DNA of 64,000 nt from Lathyrus oleraceus (GCF_024323335.1 NC_066585.1:342923346-342987345); one strand, 5' to 3'. Counted from the first letter of the stretch, positions 33,701 through 45,661 are shown. Notes: generated by a model not told the origin, from the letters alone. Numbers and translations: made by a program.

Positions 33701-34216
33701 GTTGATTTGTTGTAGTGAGGTTATAGTGAAGGAGATGATAAAAGGTTGCAAAGAAGTTAGAGTTTTATGGGTTTGTGTAAGTTGTGAGTAGTAAAAGTGT
33801 GAATGTGAGAGTCGTGGAAGTATGTAAACACAAGTTTAAATATGCAAAAACGACAACGTTAGCTGAGAGGGAACCTAAAAATTAATTATTGTTAAAAACT
33901 GAGTTTTGACAAGCGTGGGAAGAATTAAATGTAGCTAATGATGTGGGTCTAATCTCAAGATTTGCACACTGCTCGAGAAGATCTCAACAGTTTGGCCCTT
34001 GAGTTCTGAGCTAGAGAAGTGTCTAGAAGAGCCAGAGCCACACAATTGAGGGACCACATGTTAATGTTTCTGGAGTCAAGAAGGTTTCTCACTAAGGAGG
34101 TTTCTGATAAAGATATCTTATAACTTATAGAAGTATCAGAACTAGAATCAGATAAACATCATATGCTTGAGTCAGAGTCTAATTTAAAATCAGATATGAG
34201 AGGCACATGTTCAGAG

Positions 34217-34717
34217 TCATTCTGGGCAATCTTCCGTATTTAAACTTTTCAGAATGAAAAGAAATCTATCTTCAGCTAAGGGTTTTGTAAAGATATCATC
34301 CCATTGATGGTATGTATCTATAAATTTTAAAATGATCATCCCTTTATGAACATAATCTCTAATAAAATGATGTTTAATTTCTATGTGCTTCGCTCTGGAA
34401 TGTAAAATTGGATTCTTACTTAAGCATATAGCAACAGTATTATCACAAAAAATAGGAATGTTACTCTCATAGATCTGAAAGTCCTCAAGTTGACTCTTCA
34501 TCCAGAGCATCTGAGTGCTGCAAAGTGAAGCTGAAATGTACTCTACTTCTACAGTTGACACTGCAATGCTTGATTGTCTTTTACTTGCCCATGAGATGAG
34601 GTTTCCTCCCAGAAACTGACAGTTCTGAAATGTAATTTTGCATTCTAATCTATCTCCAGCATAATCTGCATCACAATACCCAGAAAGCTTGTACTTTGAT
34701 ATTTTCTTATACATCAA
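34217..34717 (-). pseudogene. SIRE-like RNase H and C-terminus of Pol
   Basis: 166 codons. RNase H motifs YCDADYAGD, SWASKRQSSIAVSTVEVEY (catalytic Glu region), IFCDNTVAICLSKNPILHSR and RAKHIEIKHHFIRD, then the D(I/V)FTKPLAEDRF end common to Ty1/copia Pol. The frame runs to a stop; the break from RT is at about 34790. Confidence 0.85.
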
Positions 34718-34792
34718 GCCAAGGTTAGGTGTTCCTTTCAGATGCCTAAGGATTCTCTTAACAACAGTTAAGTGAGATTCCCTTGGATCTGA

Positions 34793-36155
34793 CTAAAATC
34801 TAGCATATAGACATACGCTGAATAATATATCTGGACGTGAAGCAGTCAAATAAATAAGATAACCTATCATACCACGATAGAGTTTTTGACAAACCTTTTG
34901 ATTTACCTCTTCCTTCTCTAGAATGCAAGTAGGATGCATGTGAGTCTTGGATGGCTTGCTTTCTGACATGTCAAATTTATTCATAATATCTTTTATGTAT
35001 TTTCTTTGATAGACATATGTGTCTTCTGATGTTTGATTGATTTGAATGCCCATAAAGAACTTCAGTTCTTGCATTAGACTCATCTCAAATTATGTCTGCA
35101 TTAACTCAGAAAATTCTTGGCAAACAGAGGGGTTAGCAGAACCAAATGTTATATCATCAATATAAATCTGACAAATCATAAGATCGTTTCTGATGTTTTT
35201 GCAAAAGGGAGTGGAGTCCACTTTGCCTCTGATAAAATCATTTTCCAGAAGAAATGAACTAAGTCTTTCATACCAAGCTCTGAGAGCTTGTTTCAGACCA
35301 TAAAGATATTTCTTAAGTTTGAAAACATGTTCTGGAAGTTTTGAATTTTCAAAATCAGGAGGTCGATGGATATACACTTCTTCAAAAATGTAACCATTCG
35401 GAAAAACACTTTTGACGTCCATTTAATATAATTTAATGGAATAATTACAGCAAAAGATACAAGGAGACGAATAGATTCTAACCTCGCGACTGGAGTAAAG
35501 GTTTCATTGTTGTCAATTCCTTCTTGTTGACTATAACCTTATGCCACCAGCCGTGCTCTGTTTCTGACAACTTCACCCTTTTCGTTTAGCTTGTTTTTGT
35601 AGACCCATTTAGTTCCAATCACATGGGTTCCCTTGGATCTTGGTACAAGATCCCAAATGTTATTTTTGGAAAATTGATCAAGTTCTTCTTTTATTGTCAG
35701 AATCCATTCTTTATCTTGAAAAACTTCTTCATAGGATGTTGGCTCTATCAAAGATACTAGTCCCAAAAGTGTTTCTTCAGAAACTTTGAATGTTGATCTT
35801 GTTCTGACAGGTTCATCCTTGTTTCCCATAATTAGTTCTTCAGAAATATTTTGGCTATTTCTTTGTCTTTTTTGATTGAATGAGCTTTCAGGTGCTTCTG
35901 AAGTTCCTCTTTCTGCTTCTTCAGAGTCTTTAGTCTTTTCGTCAAGACCTGCAAGTGTGATCTCCATATCTGCAAATTTCTCAACTAGCTTTGACTTTTC
36001 AGAGTCAAGCTTGTCATCAAATATGACATGAATTGATTCTTCCATAATTTCTGTTTCTGTATTGTATTCTCGATATCCTTTAGAACGTCCAGAGTAACCC
36101 AACATAATACACTTTTGTGCCTTAGAGTCAAACTTGTTTAGATTGTCTTTAGTGT
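34793..36155 (-). pseudogene. SIRE-like reverse transcriptase, frameshifted
   Basis: Pieces in order on the - strand: the end of the frame 36219-35539 (WDLVPRSKGTHVIGTKWVYK, RNRARLVA then a stop); a decayed stretch; 35422-35090 with MDVKSVFPNGYIFEEVYIHR, YGLKQALRAWYERL and the catalytic YIDDITFGS near 35155; then 35083-34793 with ELKFFMGIQINQ and MIGYLIYLTASRPDI. At least three frameshifts or stops separate the pieces. The catalytic Asp pair remains. Confidence 0.85.
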
Positions 36156-36872
36156 TCAGAATAAAACATGAGCATCCAAAGGATGAAAATAAGCAATGTT
36201 GGATTTTCTTCCCTTGCACAATTCATAAGGAGTCTTCTCTAGAATAAGTCTATTGGAGATTCTATTCTGAATGTAACATGTTGTATTTACAGCTTCTTCC
36301 CATAAGTGCTTAGCCACATTAGTCTCATTGATCATGGTTATGGCCATTTCTTCGAGAGTCCTATTCTTCCTTTCTACAAATCCATTTTGTTGTAGAGTTC
36401 TAGGACAGGAGAAATAATGGGATATTCCATTAGAGTCAAAAAGTTCTTCAAAAAATTTGTTTTCAAATTCGTCACCATGATCACTTCTGACTCTGATTAT
36501 CTTAAAGTCAAATTCATTTTGCACTTTTGAACAGAAATTGGTGAACACAGAATGTGACTCATTCTTGTGCCTTAAGAATTTTACCCATGTCCAACGATTA
36601 TAATCATCTACAATGACAAGTCCATACTTCTTACCATTAACTGAAGTTGTCTTAACAGGTCCAAGCAGATCAATGTGTAGAAGTTCCAGAGGTTTAGAGG
36701 TAGAAACAACATTTTTGGTTTTGAAAGTGGTTTTAGAAAATTTCCCTTTATGACATGCTTCACAAAAAGCATCTGAAGAAAACTTCAGCTTAGGTAGGCC
36801 TCTGACTAACTCAAGTTTACTTAGCTGAGAAATCCTCCTCAAGCTAATGTGACCCAAGCGTCTATGCCACAC
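36156..36872 (-). pseudogene. SIRE-like integrase
   Basis: WHRRLGHISLRRISQL and CEACHKGK give the HHCC zinc domain. The catalytic core has IDLLGPV (first Asp), RSDHGDEFENKF (second Asp) and QNGFVERKNRTLEEM (Glu), then WEEAVNTTCYIQNR. All catalytic residues are present. An in-frame TGA at 36873-36875 replaces the Trp codon expected just before WHRR and cuts it from the protease side. A frameshift near 36160 separates it from the C-terminal domain, which continues in 36219-35539 (GYSGRSKGYREYN). Confidence 0.88.
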
Positions 36873-36875
36873 TCA

Positions 36876-37570
36876 TTGCTCTTCATTAACAAACATTAAA
36901 CATTTTATGTTTCGGTTTTTTAAATCTGAAAGTTTTATTTTATAAATGTTGTTTTTCCTCTTTCTAGTGAAAAGGATTGTGCCATTTTTCTGATTAACAA
37001 CTTTGCACATTTTTTGATTAAAAATAATATCATAACCGTTATCACTTAATTGACATATGGATAACAAATTATGCATTAATCCCTCAACATAAAGGACATC
37101 GGAAATAGAGGGAAGAGATCTGTTGCCAACTGTTCAAGATCCTCTGATTCTTCCTTTCTGATTTCCTCCAAAGCCTATGAAACATGCATCTTTAAGTTCC
37201 AGGTTTTGGAACACATGCTTTCTTCCCGTCATGTGTCACGAGCATCCAGAGTCCAGGTACCATGATTGGTGTTTTAACTCTGCTGCACATGATATCTGCA
37301 ATATAAACTATTTTATCTTTTGGTACCCAAAATATTTTGGGTCCTTTATGATTAGTTCTCCCATAGTTTCTGAAAACATTGGGTTTTCTAGCGTTACTGA
37401 ACGTTTGTGTCTGTGCAGGTGTATAATGATAAGAAAAAAAGAGATTTTTATTTGTTTTCTATAGAAGGTTTCAGATCATCTTCATTAGAGTCATAACCAG
37501 TTCCTCTTTTTCTATTATGACTTACACCATAGATCATAGAATCCATTTTGCTTCTTTCTAGACCGTTGTT
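36876..37570 (-). pseudogene. SIRE-like protease / pre-integrase region, decayed
   Basis: 37076-36876 reads MHNLLSICQLSDNGYDIIFN and onward, the region between protease and integrase in Ty1/copia Pol. Upstream to about 37570, the frames are full of stops. A WTLDARDT-like relic near 37235 is probably what is left of the protease active-site segment. Confidence 0.6.
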
Positions 37571-39012
37571 CAAAAATTTCTAAAAAGCTTTTTCATATAT
37601 GTATATGATAGCGTCAGAAGTAGATGTGGCTTTAGAAAGAGTTTCTTCAAGTTTTGAACATTTCTTGGTCGAAAATTCGTTTTCTCTTTCAAGAATAAAA
37701 TTATTTTCTTTGAGTTCAGAAACTTCTTTCTTAAGCTTATCACACTCTTCAACAGTCTCTTCATAAACCTTTTTCAAGTTCTTGAATTTTTGTCGAAGCT
37801 TATGATACAAGCTCAGAGATTCTGATAAACAGGCTTCTAGATCAGAACGAGAAAAGTTAGAGAATACCTCTTCAGAGTCAGACTCTGTTTCAGATGAACT
37901 TTAAGAGGTTGTGGCCATGAATGCTACGTTTGCCTGCTCTTCTTCAAAATCAGATTCTGAAGCTTCAGATTCATAGTCGTCCCATGTTGCCATGAGTCCT
38001 TTCTTCTTTGCTTTGAACGATTTCTTCTTGAAGCTTTCCTTTATGCAACTATTCTTATTTAGCTTTGGACATTCATTTCTGTAGTGTCCAGGCTCTTTGC
38101 ATTCATAACATGTTACTTCCTTGTTGGGTTTGCCTCTAGAGGCTGAATCTGGACGATCTCCCTTCTGTATGGGCCTTCTGAAGTTGTTTTGTCTTTTTCT
38201 CTAGAGCTGTTTGATTCTTCTAGAAAGAAGAGATAATTCTTCTTCATCATCAGAATCTTCATCCTCAGGGTCATCATCTCCTTCTTCTTCAGCTTGAAAG
38301 GCTTTGTTCCTTTCTGGCTTTCTTCTATGTGATCTAGACTTTAGAGTAACAAAATTGCTTTTCTTCTGAGGTTCATCTTCTTCTAGCTCTATTTCATAAC
38401 TTCCGAGGGAGATGATAATCTCTTCAAAACTTATGCTATTCAGATCTTTGGATAACTTCACAGCAGTAACCATAGGTCTCCACTTCTTGGGAAGACTTCT
38501 GATTATCTTCTTGACGTGATCTACTGTAGTATATCCTTTTTCCAGAACCTTGAGTCCTGCAACCAAAGTTTGGAACCTTGAGAACATCACTTCAACAGTT
38601 TCATCATCTTCCATTCTTAAGGCTTCATACATTTGGATTAAGGCCAGAGCCTTAGTCTCTTTAACTTGATTATTACCTTCGTGCGTCATTTTCAAGGAGT
38701 CAAAAATATCTTTGGTTGTTTCCCTGTTGGTTATCTTCTCGTACTTATTGTAGGAGATAGAGTTTAACAGAATGGTTCTTGCTTTATGGTGATTCTTGAA
38801 ATCACGCTTATGATCGTCACTCATTCTGCTTCTTGGAATAGGAATACCAGGTGCAGAGTTGGGTATCTCATAACAATTTTTAACCATATCCCAAAGATCA
38901 GCATCGTGGCCTAGGAAGAAACTTTCAATTTTGTCCTTCCAATAGTCAAATTTTTCTCCATCAAAACTGGAGGTTTTGCGTTGTAGCTATCTCTTTCATT
39001 TGTGTTAGCCAT
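37571..39012 (-). pseudogene. gag: SIRE-like Gag, frameshifted
   Basis: ATG at 39012-39010 (MANTNERDSYNAKPP), about 70 bp after the PBS. A 1-bp loss near 38965 breaks the first 20 codons from the main frame 38887-38201, which holds the UBN2-type Gag core (WDMVKNCYEIP, DIFDSLKMTHEGNNQVKETK, IIRSLPKKWRPMV, SFEEIIISLGSYE) and an acidic tail. A zinc knuckle CYECKEPGHYRNEC lies near 38070-38110. A coiled coil follows at 37810-37580 (KNLKKVYEETVEECDKLKKE). The long C-terminal coiled coil is typical of SIRE Gag. Confidence 0.8.
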
Positions 39013-39082
39013 GAAGTTTTTCTCACCCTGGGTCTCTCTACATGGTTAAGTGTTTGATTCAAAAATCAATAACATAGCCAAA

Positions 39083-39094
39083 GCTCTGATACCA
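39083..39094 (-). promoter_or_regulatory. Primer binding site of SIRE-like element
   Basis: On the - strand TGGTATCAGAGC, two bases after the LTR end TACCTTCA. Initiator-Met tRNA type. Confidence 0.88.
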
Positions 39095-39096
39095 AT

Positions 39097-39657
39097 TGAA
39101 GGTAGAGAAAAACAAGAAAGGGGGGTTTGAATTGTTTTCACAGTAACTAAAAACTTTTGCAACACCACACACACAAAATAAATACTAACAACACACAAAA
39201 TGTATCCTGGTTCGCTTGAAATTCTAAGGTACTCCAGTCCACTTGGCCAAGGTGATTTCGCCTTCAATAAGGACTTAATCCATTAATCTCAACAAATTAC
39301 ATAAATATGTCTAAGAGTTTAACAATCTCTCGGCTCTCTCAAGTCTACATACCTAAACAAGTCACTTGAGGAATTACAACCAATTTCAAGAAATTACAAG
39401 TGTTTGACTCAATGCTTCTAGATAAGTAGTGTAAACACACTTTTGAGAACAATGAAACACAACCACACAATTTGAGAAACAACTCTTGTATGGAACTATT
39501 TCTTACACCAATGATAGTGAAAGATATTTGGAATGGAGAAAATTGTTGTATGAAAGTTGTATCGTTGTATATATCGTTGTTATCTTCAGCAAGTTGTAAG
39601 GAGGCCTTTATACAACAATTGAAATGGTACCGTTGGGGGGAAATCAATGGAGATTCT
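39097..39657 (-). repeat. SIRE-like 5' LTR, PBS-proximal part
   Basis: From the LTR end to the insertion point of the copia element. It continues at 47700. It includes a CACACACAAAATAAATA-type stretch. Any short ORFs are incidental. Confidence 0.85.
39653..39657. repeat. Target site duplication ATTCT, left copy
   Basis: ATTCT before the LTR; identical copy at 47695-47699. Confidence 0.93.
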
Positions 39658-41023
39658 TGAAGGAGAATAGCCATCCAAGGCGCAGCGGAATTAAAAAATT
39701 TCTCCATTTAGTGATCCTTACGAATGGGCATGATCAGTGATAGAATCGTTACCTCTTGTGGCGATTCAAACCTTTGGTGCAGATCTCTGATAATGATCAA
39801 AACCTTTGATACAGATCCACTGGGCGATCACGAACGTTGAACGATGACAACGTCTCTACTCAGTCCACACGAACGGATTCCTTCAATCGCAATGCTAGCT
39901 GTTATGAATGAAGGCTTTGAGTGAGAGAAAGAGGGAAACAAAATTCCAAGTCTCTACTTGAATTTCTGTCTGAGTGGATTGGAGTGACAATGCTTCTACC
40001 CAAGGGGTTCTATTTATAGAACCACTTATGTGGGCTTCAAGCTAAAAATCCCACTTAAGTGTATTTTGGCCCATATCTTATAATATGCCCAAAATCACTT
40101 AACTATTTGGTACCTTACCATATTTCGTCTCCCACTTAAGTGCACCATACCTTACGGTGTTCCTTAGTTACTCTATCTCTCATCAATCCGTCCTTTGTGT
40201 GTGACCCTATAGGTTTTCGCGGCGTTGGCAATCATATTAAATCACGCATTTAACATAATAAACAGTGAGCGGTATCTAGCAACACATCACTGCTACCCAA
40301 GTCACGAAAATGTCATGTGATATGACAAAACCTCCTGTGATAATAATTATGTATATAATTACCCCTTTGCCCTTATGTCTATATTGAACACAAGGTATAG
40401 ACCGTGTCACCCTTGTCCAGTTCAATATTGGGCCCATAGACATTTATCCTGTTACGCAGGATTGGCAAATTCCATATAGGACACTCATGTCCCTTAGCAT
40501 GCTTCGTGGAGTACCCATCAACTGTCTTTATGGTTATCCAGTTACGGACAATGTTGGATCAACAATAAAGCACTCGACTCTACATCTAGGATCCATAGTG
40601 GTTTCAGGTCGAAGAGTGGTATACACTATTATCACCATGAGAATAACTTATGACACTTTGCATAACTTTCTATATAGTATTCTCATAGCGGGTCAATCCG
40701 GTATAAATATTACTCCTAACTATATTTAAGACTTGATAACTCTTTATCCATGATCCATGAGATGTGATCATCAGTCTACAAACATAATAGTCTTAATGCT
40801 TTAATGTTATCCCACTTCACATCAAAGCTCGACTACAAATACTTTAAGAACAGTGCCCTTATGTTTAATGTGTTCTCATGATTAAGTCACACTTAATACA
40901 TTAAACGGACTATCTATTCTAGGGACTTTATTAATCAACCATAATAAAGAAAATGCCTTTTATTATTAATAAATAATTCGATACAAGTACCAAAAGTATT
41001 GGCCTCTAGGGCTTACACCAACA
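39658..41023 (-). repeat. 3' LTR of copia element (left)
   Basis: On the - strand starts TGTTGGTGTAAGCCCTAGAG, ends CTCCTTCA. TATA box TATAAATA (- strand) near 40011-40018, centred in GGTTCTAT/ATAGAACC inverted arms. Confidence 0.93.
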
Positions 41024-41037
41024 ATCTCCCACTAGCA
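41024..41037 (-). promoter_or_regulatory. Polypurine tract of copia element
   Basis: On the - strand CTAGTGGGAGAT directly before TGTTGGTG. The gag-pol stop codon TAG at 41038-41040 is adjacent. Confidence 0.85.
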
Positions 41038-44000
41038 CTAGAGCCAATCAGGCATACCCCGTATGCCCATTGATCTAGTATGGCCATCATGCTTCTGCTG
41101 CGCAAGAGGCTTTGTCAGTGGGTCAGCTATATTGTCAAGTGTAGGTACTTTACATATTTTCACATCTCCTCTATCTATTATCTCTCGAATGAGATGATAA
41201 CTCCTAAGTATGTGTTTGGATCGGTGGTGAGATCTAGGCTCCTTAGCTTGTGCGATAGCACCATTGTTATCACAATAGAGACCAATGGGATCCACAACGC
41301 TAGGGACTATGCCAAGTTCACTAATGAACTTCCTGATCCAAACAGCTTCCTTTTCTGCACTTAAGGCAACAATATACTCGGCCTCGGTTGTAGAATCAAC
41401 AACTGTATCTTGCTTCGAACTTTTCCAGCTCACAGCGCCAGCGTTCAAGCAAAACACATAACCAGATTGCGATCTAAAGTCATCCTTGTCTGTCTGGAAG
41501 CTAGCATCAGTGTAACCAATTACAGCCAACTCTTCCTGACCTCCATATATCAAGAATGATTCCTTAGTCCTTCTCAAGTACTTAAGGATATTCTTAACAG
41601 CTACCCAATGGGCATCACCAGGATCAGATTGGTACCTACTCGTTGCACTTAAAGCATACGAGACATCTGGTCGAGTACATAACATGGCATACATGATAGA
41701 TCCTATTGCAGATGCATATGGAATCTTATTCATGCGTTCCCTTTCTTCCTTAGTTGAAGGGGATTGTGTTTTTGATAGACACAGGCCATGTTGCATAGGT
41801 ATGAATCCTTTCTTGGAATCATGCATATTAAAGCGTCTCAACACTTTGTCTATGTATGTACTCTGACTTAGGCCAAGCAGTTTTTGTGATCTATCTCTAT
41901 AGATTCTGATTCCTAATATATAGGCTGCTTCACCTAGGTCCTTCATAGAAAAGCATTTCCCCAACCAAGTCTTTACTTGTTGCAGGGTAGGGACATCGTT
42001 TCCAATGAGTAATATGTCATCTACATATAACACCAGGAACATGATCATGCTCCCACTAACCTTCTTGTAGACACAAGGCTCATCTTCGTTCTTGATGAAT
42101 CCATATTGTTTTACCGTTTCATCAAAACGAAGATTCCAGCTTCTGGAAGCTTGCTTCAATCCATAGATTGATCTTTGTAGCTTACATATCTTATGGGCTT
42201 CTTCTGGTATGTCAAATCCTTCAGCCTGTGTCATGTACACATCCTCAAGAAGATTCCCATTAAGGAAAGCAGTTTTGACATCCATCTTCCATATTTCATA
42301 ATCATGATATGCAGCGATAGCAAGTAAAATCCGAACAGATTTAAGCATTGCAACTGGTGAAAAGGTTTCATCATAGTCAACACCATGAATTTGTTTATAT
42401 CCTTTTGCAACCAGTCTTGCCTTATAGGTATGTACCTTACCATCCATGTCAGTCTTCTTTTTGAAGACCCACTTGCATCCTATAGGATTAACTCCTACAG
42501 GAGGCTCTACCAAGTTCCAAACTTGGTTCGTGTACATGGAATCTATTTCGGATTTCATGTCCTCTAGCCACTTCTCAGACTCGGGACCAGTTATGGCCTC
42601 TTGGTAGGTCACAGGCTCATCTTGATCCATGAGTAATACATCACCTTGATCTGTTATGAGATATCCATATCTCTCAGGTAGGTGACGTATCCTGCCTGAC
42701 CTACGCTGGTCTTGTTCTACTTGAGCAGGTTGCTCTTCCACAACCATTTGTGTTTCCTGCTCTAATTCCTCCATAGGTGTATCGATGCTTTGTGATTCTT
42801 GAATTTCTTCAAGCTCTACTTTCCTCCCACTGGTTCCTTTGGAAATAAAATCCTTTTCTAGGAAAACTCCAGTTCGAGCGACAAACACTTTGCCCTCAGA
42901 AGGATTGTAGAAGTAATATCCTCTTGTTTCTTTAGGATACCCCACAAATAAGCATTGGTCAGATTTGGGCTCAAGCTTAGTTGAAATTTGTCGTTTCACA
43001 TAAACTTCGCAACCCCAAATCTTCATGTAAGACATATGTGATTTCTTACCACTCCATATCTCATATGGTGTCTTATCAACCTTTTTGGATGGAACACGGT
43101 TAAGTGTGTAAGTTGCGGTCAACAGCGCATGTCCCCAAAAGGAGTTTGGAAGATCGGCTTGACTCATCATGGATCGGACCATGTCCAACAGGGTTCGATT
43201 TCTTCTCTCAGACACACCATTCCATTGGGGTGTTCCAGGAGGAGTGAGTTGGGATAGGATCCCACACTCTTTCAGATGGTCATCAAACTCTAGGCTTAAA
43301 TATTCACCACCTCGATCTGATCGAAGAGCTTTAATATTCTTACCTAGTTGGTTTTGTACTTCATTCTTGAATTCTTTGAACTTTTCAAAGGACTCTGATT
43401 TGTGTTTCATTAAATACACATAACCATATCTACTGAAATCATCAGTGAATGTGATGAAGTACTGAAAACCTCCTCTGGCTGATATGTTCAGTGGACCACA
43501 TACATCAGTATGTATGAGGGCCAAAAGATCATTTTCTCTTTCACCTTTTCCTGTGAATGGAGACTTTGTCATCTTTCCAATTAAACAAGATCTGCATGTC
43601 TCATATGATTCATAATCAAAAGAGTCCAACAGTCCATCTTTATGGAGTTTGGAAATGCGTTTCTCATTTATGTGGCCTAATCGACAATGCCAAAGGTAAG
43701 TTGGATTTAACTCATTAGGTTTCATCCTTTTAGTATTAATGTTATAAATAGGAATTTCAAGATCAATGACATATAGTCCATTGTTCATTTGTGCGGTTGC
43801 ATAGAATATATCATTCAAATAAATTGAACAACAATTGTTCTTTATTATGAATGAAAAACCGAACTTGTCCAAACAAGAAACAGAAATAATATTCCTGCTA
43901 ATTGCTGGTACATAATAACAGTTCTCTAACTGAATTATTAAACCACTAGGTAAAGTCAATTCATAAGTTCCTACGGCTAAGGCAGCAACCTTTGCTCCAT

Positions 44001-44433
44001 TACCAACTCGTAGGTCGACTTCACCTTTTGCCAATTTTCTACTCCTTTTTAGTTCTTGCACATTTGTACAAATGTGAGAACCGCATCCAGTATCTAATAC
44101 CCATGATGCAGAAGTAGATAAATTAATTTCAATAACAAAAATACCTGAAGTTGGAGTCTCTACTCCATTCTTCCTATCTTCCAGGTACTTTGGGCAGTTC
44201 CTCTTCCAGTGTGCGATCTTACCGCAATGGAAGCAGGTGCCTTCCTTTTCTATGCTTCCACTAGGCTTCAAAGCAGCACTAGTGGGTTTGGGTTTGGTAA
44301 CTTCCTTGCCTTTCCCTTTATCATGTTTGAGGACAATCCTCATGTCTCGGTACCAATCCAGAAAATTTGTCCCAGACAATTTTTCCTTGTCAAGGTTTGA
44401 TCGCAATATGTTGTTAGAGGTGTTTGTTGTCAT
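41038..44433 (-). CDS. gag-pol: Copia Gag-Pol polyprotein, Gag core missing
   Basis: ATG at 44433-44431; single frame of 1,131 residues. Residues 1-40 give a Gag start (LSGTNFLDWYRDMRIVLKH), which jumps at about residue 38 to a basic linker and a knuckle CFHCGKIAHWKRNC (about 67-80). The 150-200 residue Gag core normally found between is gone with the frame kept. Protease: WVLDTGCGSHIC (about 110). Integrase: LWHCRLGHINEKRI plus CRSCLIGK; core IHTDVCGPL, RSDRGGEY, NGVSERRNRTLLDM. RT: WVFKKKTDMDGKVHTYKARL, WKMDVKTAFLNG, and catalytic LYVDDILLIG. RNase H: GYTDASFQTD, STTEAEYIVA, YCDNNGAIA, HHRSKHI. All enzymatic motifs look intact; particle assembly should fail without a helper. Confidence 0.95.
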   Translation of the reverse strand: MTTNTSNNILRSNLDKEKLSGTNFLDWYRDMRIVLKHDKGKGKEVTKPKPTSAALKPSGSIEKEGTCFHCGKIAHWKRNCPKYLEDRKNGVETPTSGIFVIEINLSTSASWVLDTGCGSHICTNVQELKRSRKLAKGEVDLRVGNGAKVAALAVGTYELTLPSGLIIQLENCYYVPAISRNIISVSCLDKFGFSFIIKNNCCSIYLNDIFYATAQMNNGLYVIDLEIPIYNINTKRMKPNELNPTYLWHCRLGHINEKRISKLHKDGLLDSFDYESYETCRSCLIGKMTKSPFTGKGERENDLLALIHTDVCGPLNISARGGFQYFITFTDDFSRYGYVYLMKHKSESFEKFKEFKNEVQNQLGKNIKALRSDRGGEYLSLEFDDHLKECGILSQLTPPGTPQWNGVSERRNRTLLDMVRSMMSQADLPNSFWGHALLTATYTLNRVPSKKVDKTPYEIWSGKKSHMSYMKIWGCEVYVKRQISTKLEPKSDQCLFVGYPKETRGYYFYNPSEGKVFVARTGVFLEKDFISKGTSGRKVELEEIQESQSIDTPMEELEQETQMVVEEQPAQVEQDQRRSGRIRHLPERYGYLITDQGDVLLMDQDEPVTYQEAITGPESEKWLEDMKSEIDSMYTNQVWNLVEPPVGVNPIGCKWVFKKKTDMDGKVHTYKARLVAKGYKQIHGVDYDETFSPVAMLKSVRILLAIAAYHDYEIWKMDVKTAFLNGNLLEDVYMTQAEGFDIPEEAHKICKLQRSIYGLKQASRSWNLRFDETVKQYGFIKNEDEPCVYKKVSGSMIMFLVLYVDDILLIGNDVPTLQQVKTWLGKCFSMKDLGEAAYILGIRIYRDRSQKLLGLSQSTYIDKVLRRFNMHDSKKGFIPMQHGLCLSKTQSPSTKEERERMNKIPYASAIGSIMYAMLCTRPDVSYALSATSRYQSDPGDAHWVAVKNILKYLRRTKESFLIYGGQEELAVIGYTDASFQTDKDDFRSQSGYVFCLNAGAVSWKSSKQDTVVDSTTEAEYIVALSAEKEAVWIRKFISELGIVPSVVDPIGLYCDNNGAIAQAKEPRSHHRSKHILRSYHLIREIIDRGDVKICKVPTLDNIADPLTKPLAQQKHDGHTRSMGIRGMPDWL

Positions 44434-45454
44434 GGTAATCTACACAAGGATTAATGAAAATATAAGTATCATTGACATATTGAATTAGGTCTTTAATTAA
44501 ACATGTTCCCACTATTTTATTCAAAACAAATGACCCTCATCATTTGATTCGAAAAATCCCGTTGGAAGATTTTCTAGTGGGTCGAGATCCATATTTCACT
44601 TCGTTCTAAGTCCGCGTAGGAGGATTACATAAAACTAGGTTATTTTAGGTAGGAACTCCTTCCAATTGTATCTCATACAACTCTCGAAAATTTCAGTTGG
44701 GTGAATAACTCCTTATTCTAATCCATCATATGGATCATTCCCAACTCTTGCTTCTAAACATATATATAATCTTATTATAATTTGTTTAGTTAAGTTTGAC
44801 CCATTGTTTTAACAGTTGGATATTACAATTATCCCATCGCACCTTACTAATATATAGATCATGCACCTCGCGTAGGCGAAACCTACATTATTCATTACTA
44901 GTCTTGATGAGTGTTAAAACTTGGAAAGCATAAACTTAATATTTAATTTGAGGGAATTGCAATTTTTCTGATCTCACCGGCTTGTTTATCATATAAACCG
45001 TCTCTCACATGCATCAACATACATTCACATGCACCAACATACATAATGAAACAGTTATGGCCCCTAGCGCAATTGTTCTCCCAAGCCAATGAGAGAACCT
45101 AAGCTAACCTACAACGATCTAAGCTTCTCCAAGCAAGATCTTCAAGGTTGTCCTCCTTTGGCACTGACTTCTTTGCTTTCTTCATATCATTACATTACAT
45201 GAAAGAAACTCGTTTTACATACGAGGGAGTGAGATGAGAAAAGAAGTTACATTTGGGAGATTAAGAGAGAGGCACGACACGCAGGTCGTATTTTAAAAAC
45301 CCAAAACAAAACAAAGGAAAACTAAGGCCATAACCGATCACCACAAGACAATAATAAACACTTTATTATTATTATTATTATTATTAATTCCTTTAATTAA
45401 TAAAATCAAATTAAATTTCGACGACCGATCACACTACGCAGAGTTAGCCGGGGG

Positions 45455-45555
45455 TCCGCTGCCCGGACAGCGGGAACGGGTGTTCCGCTGGCCGGTCAGC
45501 GGACAAGGGTCAAGGGGGCAGCGCCCCTTGTGGGGTCGAAGGGGCAGCACCCCTG
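45455..45555. repeat. Cluster of GC-rich hairpins in copia leader
   Basis: Hairpin 1: CCGCTG (45456-45461) with CAGCGG (45468-45473). Hairpin 2: TCCGCTG (45484-45490) with CAGCGGA (45497-45503). Then GGGGCAGCGCCCC and GGGGCAGCACCCC, each nearly self-complementary, in direct repeat about 27 bp apart. The base composition is far above its AT-rich surroundings. Confidence 0.8.
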
Positions 45556-45661
45556 CTCGAAAATTTTAATGAACAATTCATTTAAAATTGACGTCGTTTT
45601 CGTATCAACATTTGATACTTCAAAGCACTTTTTCTAGCCGAACGGGTGAATTTTTCCTTGC

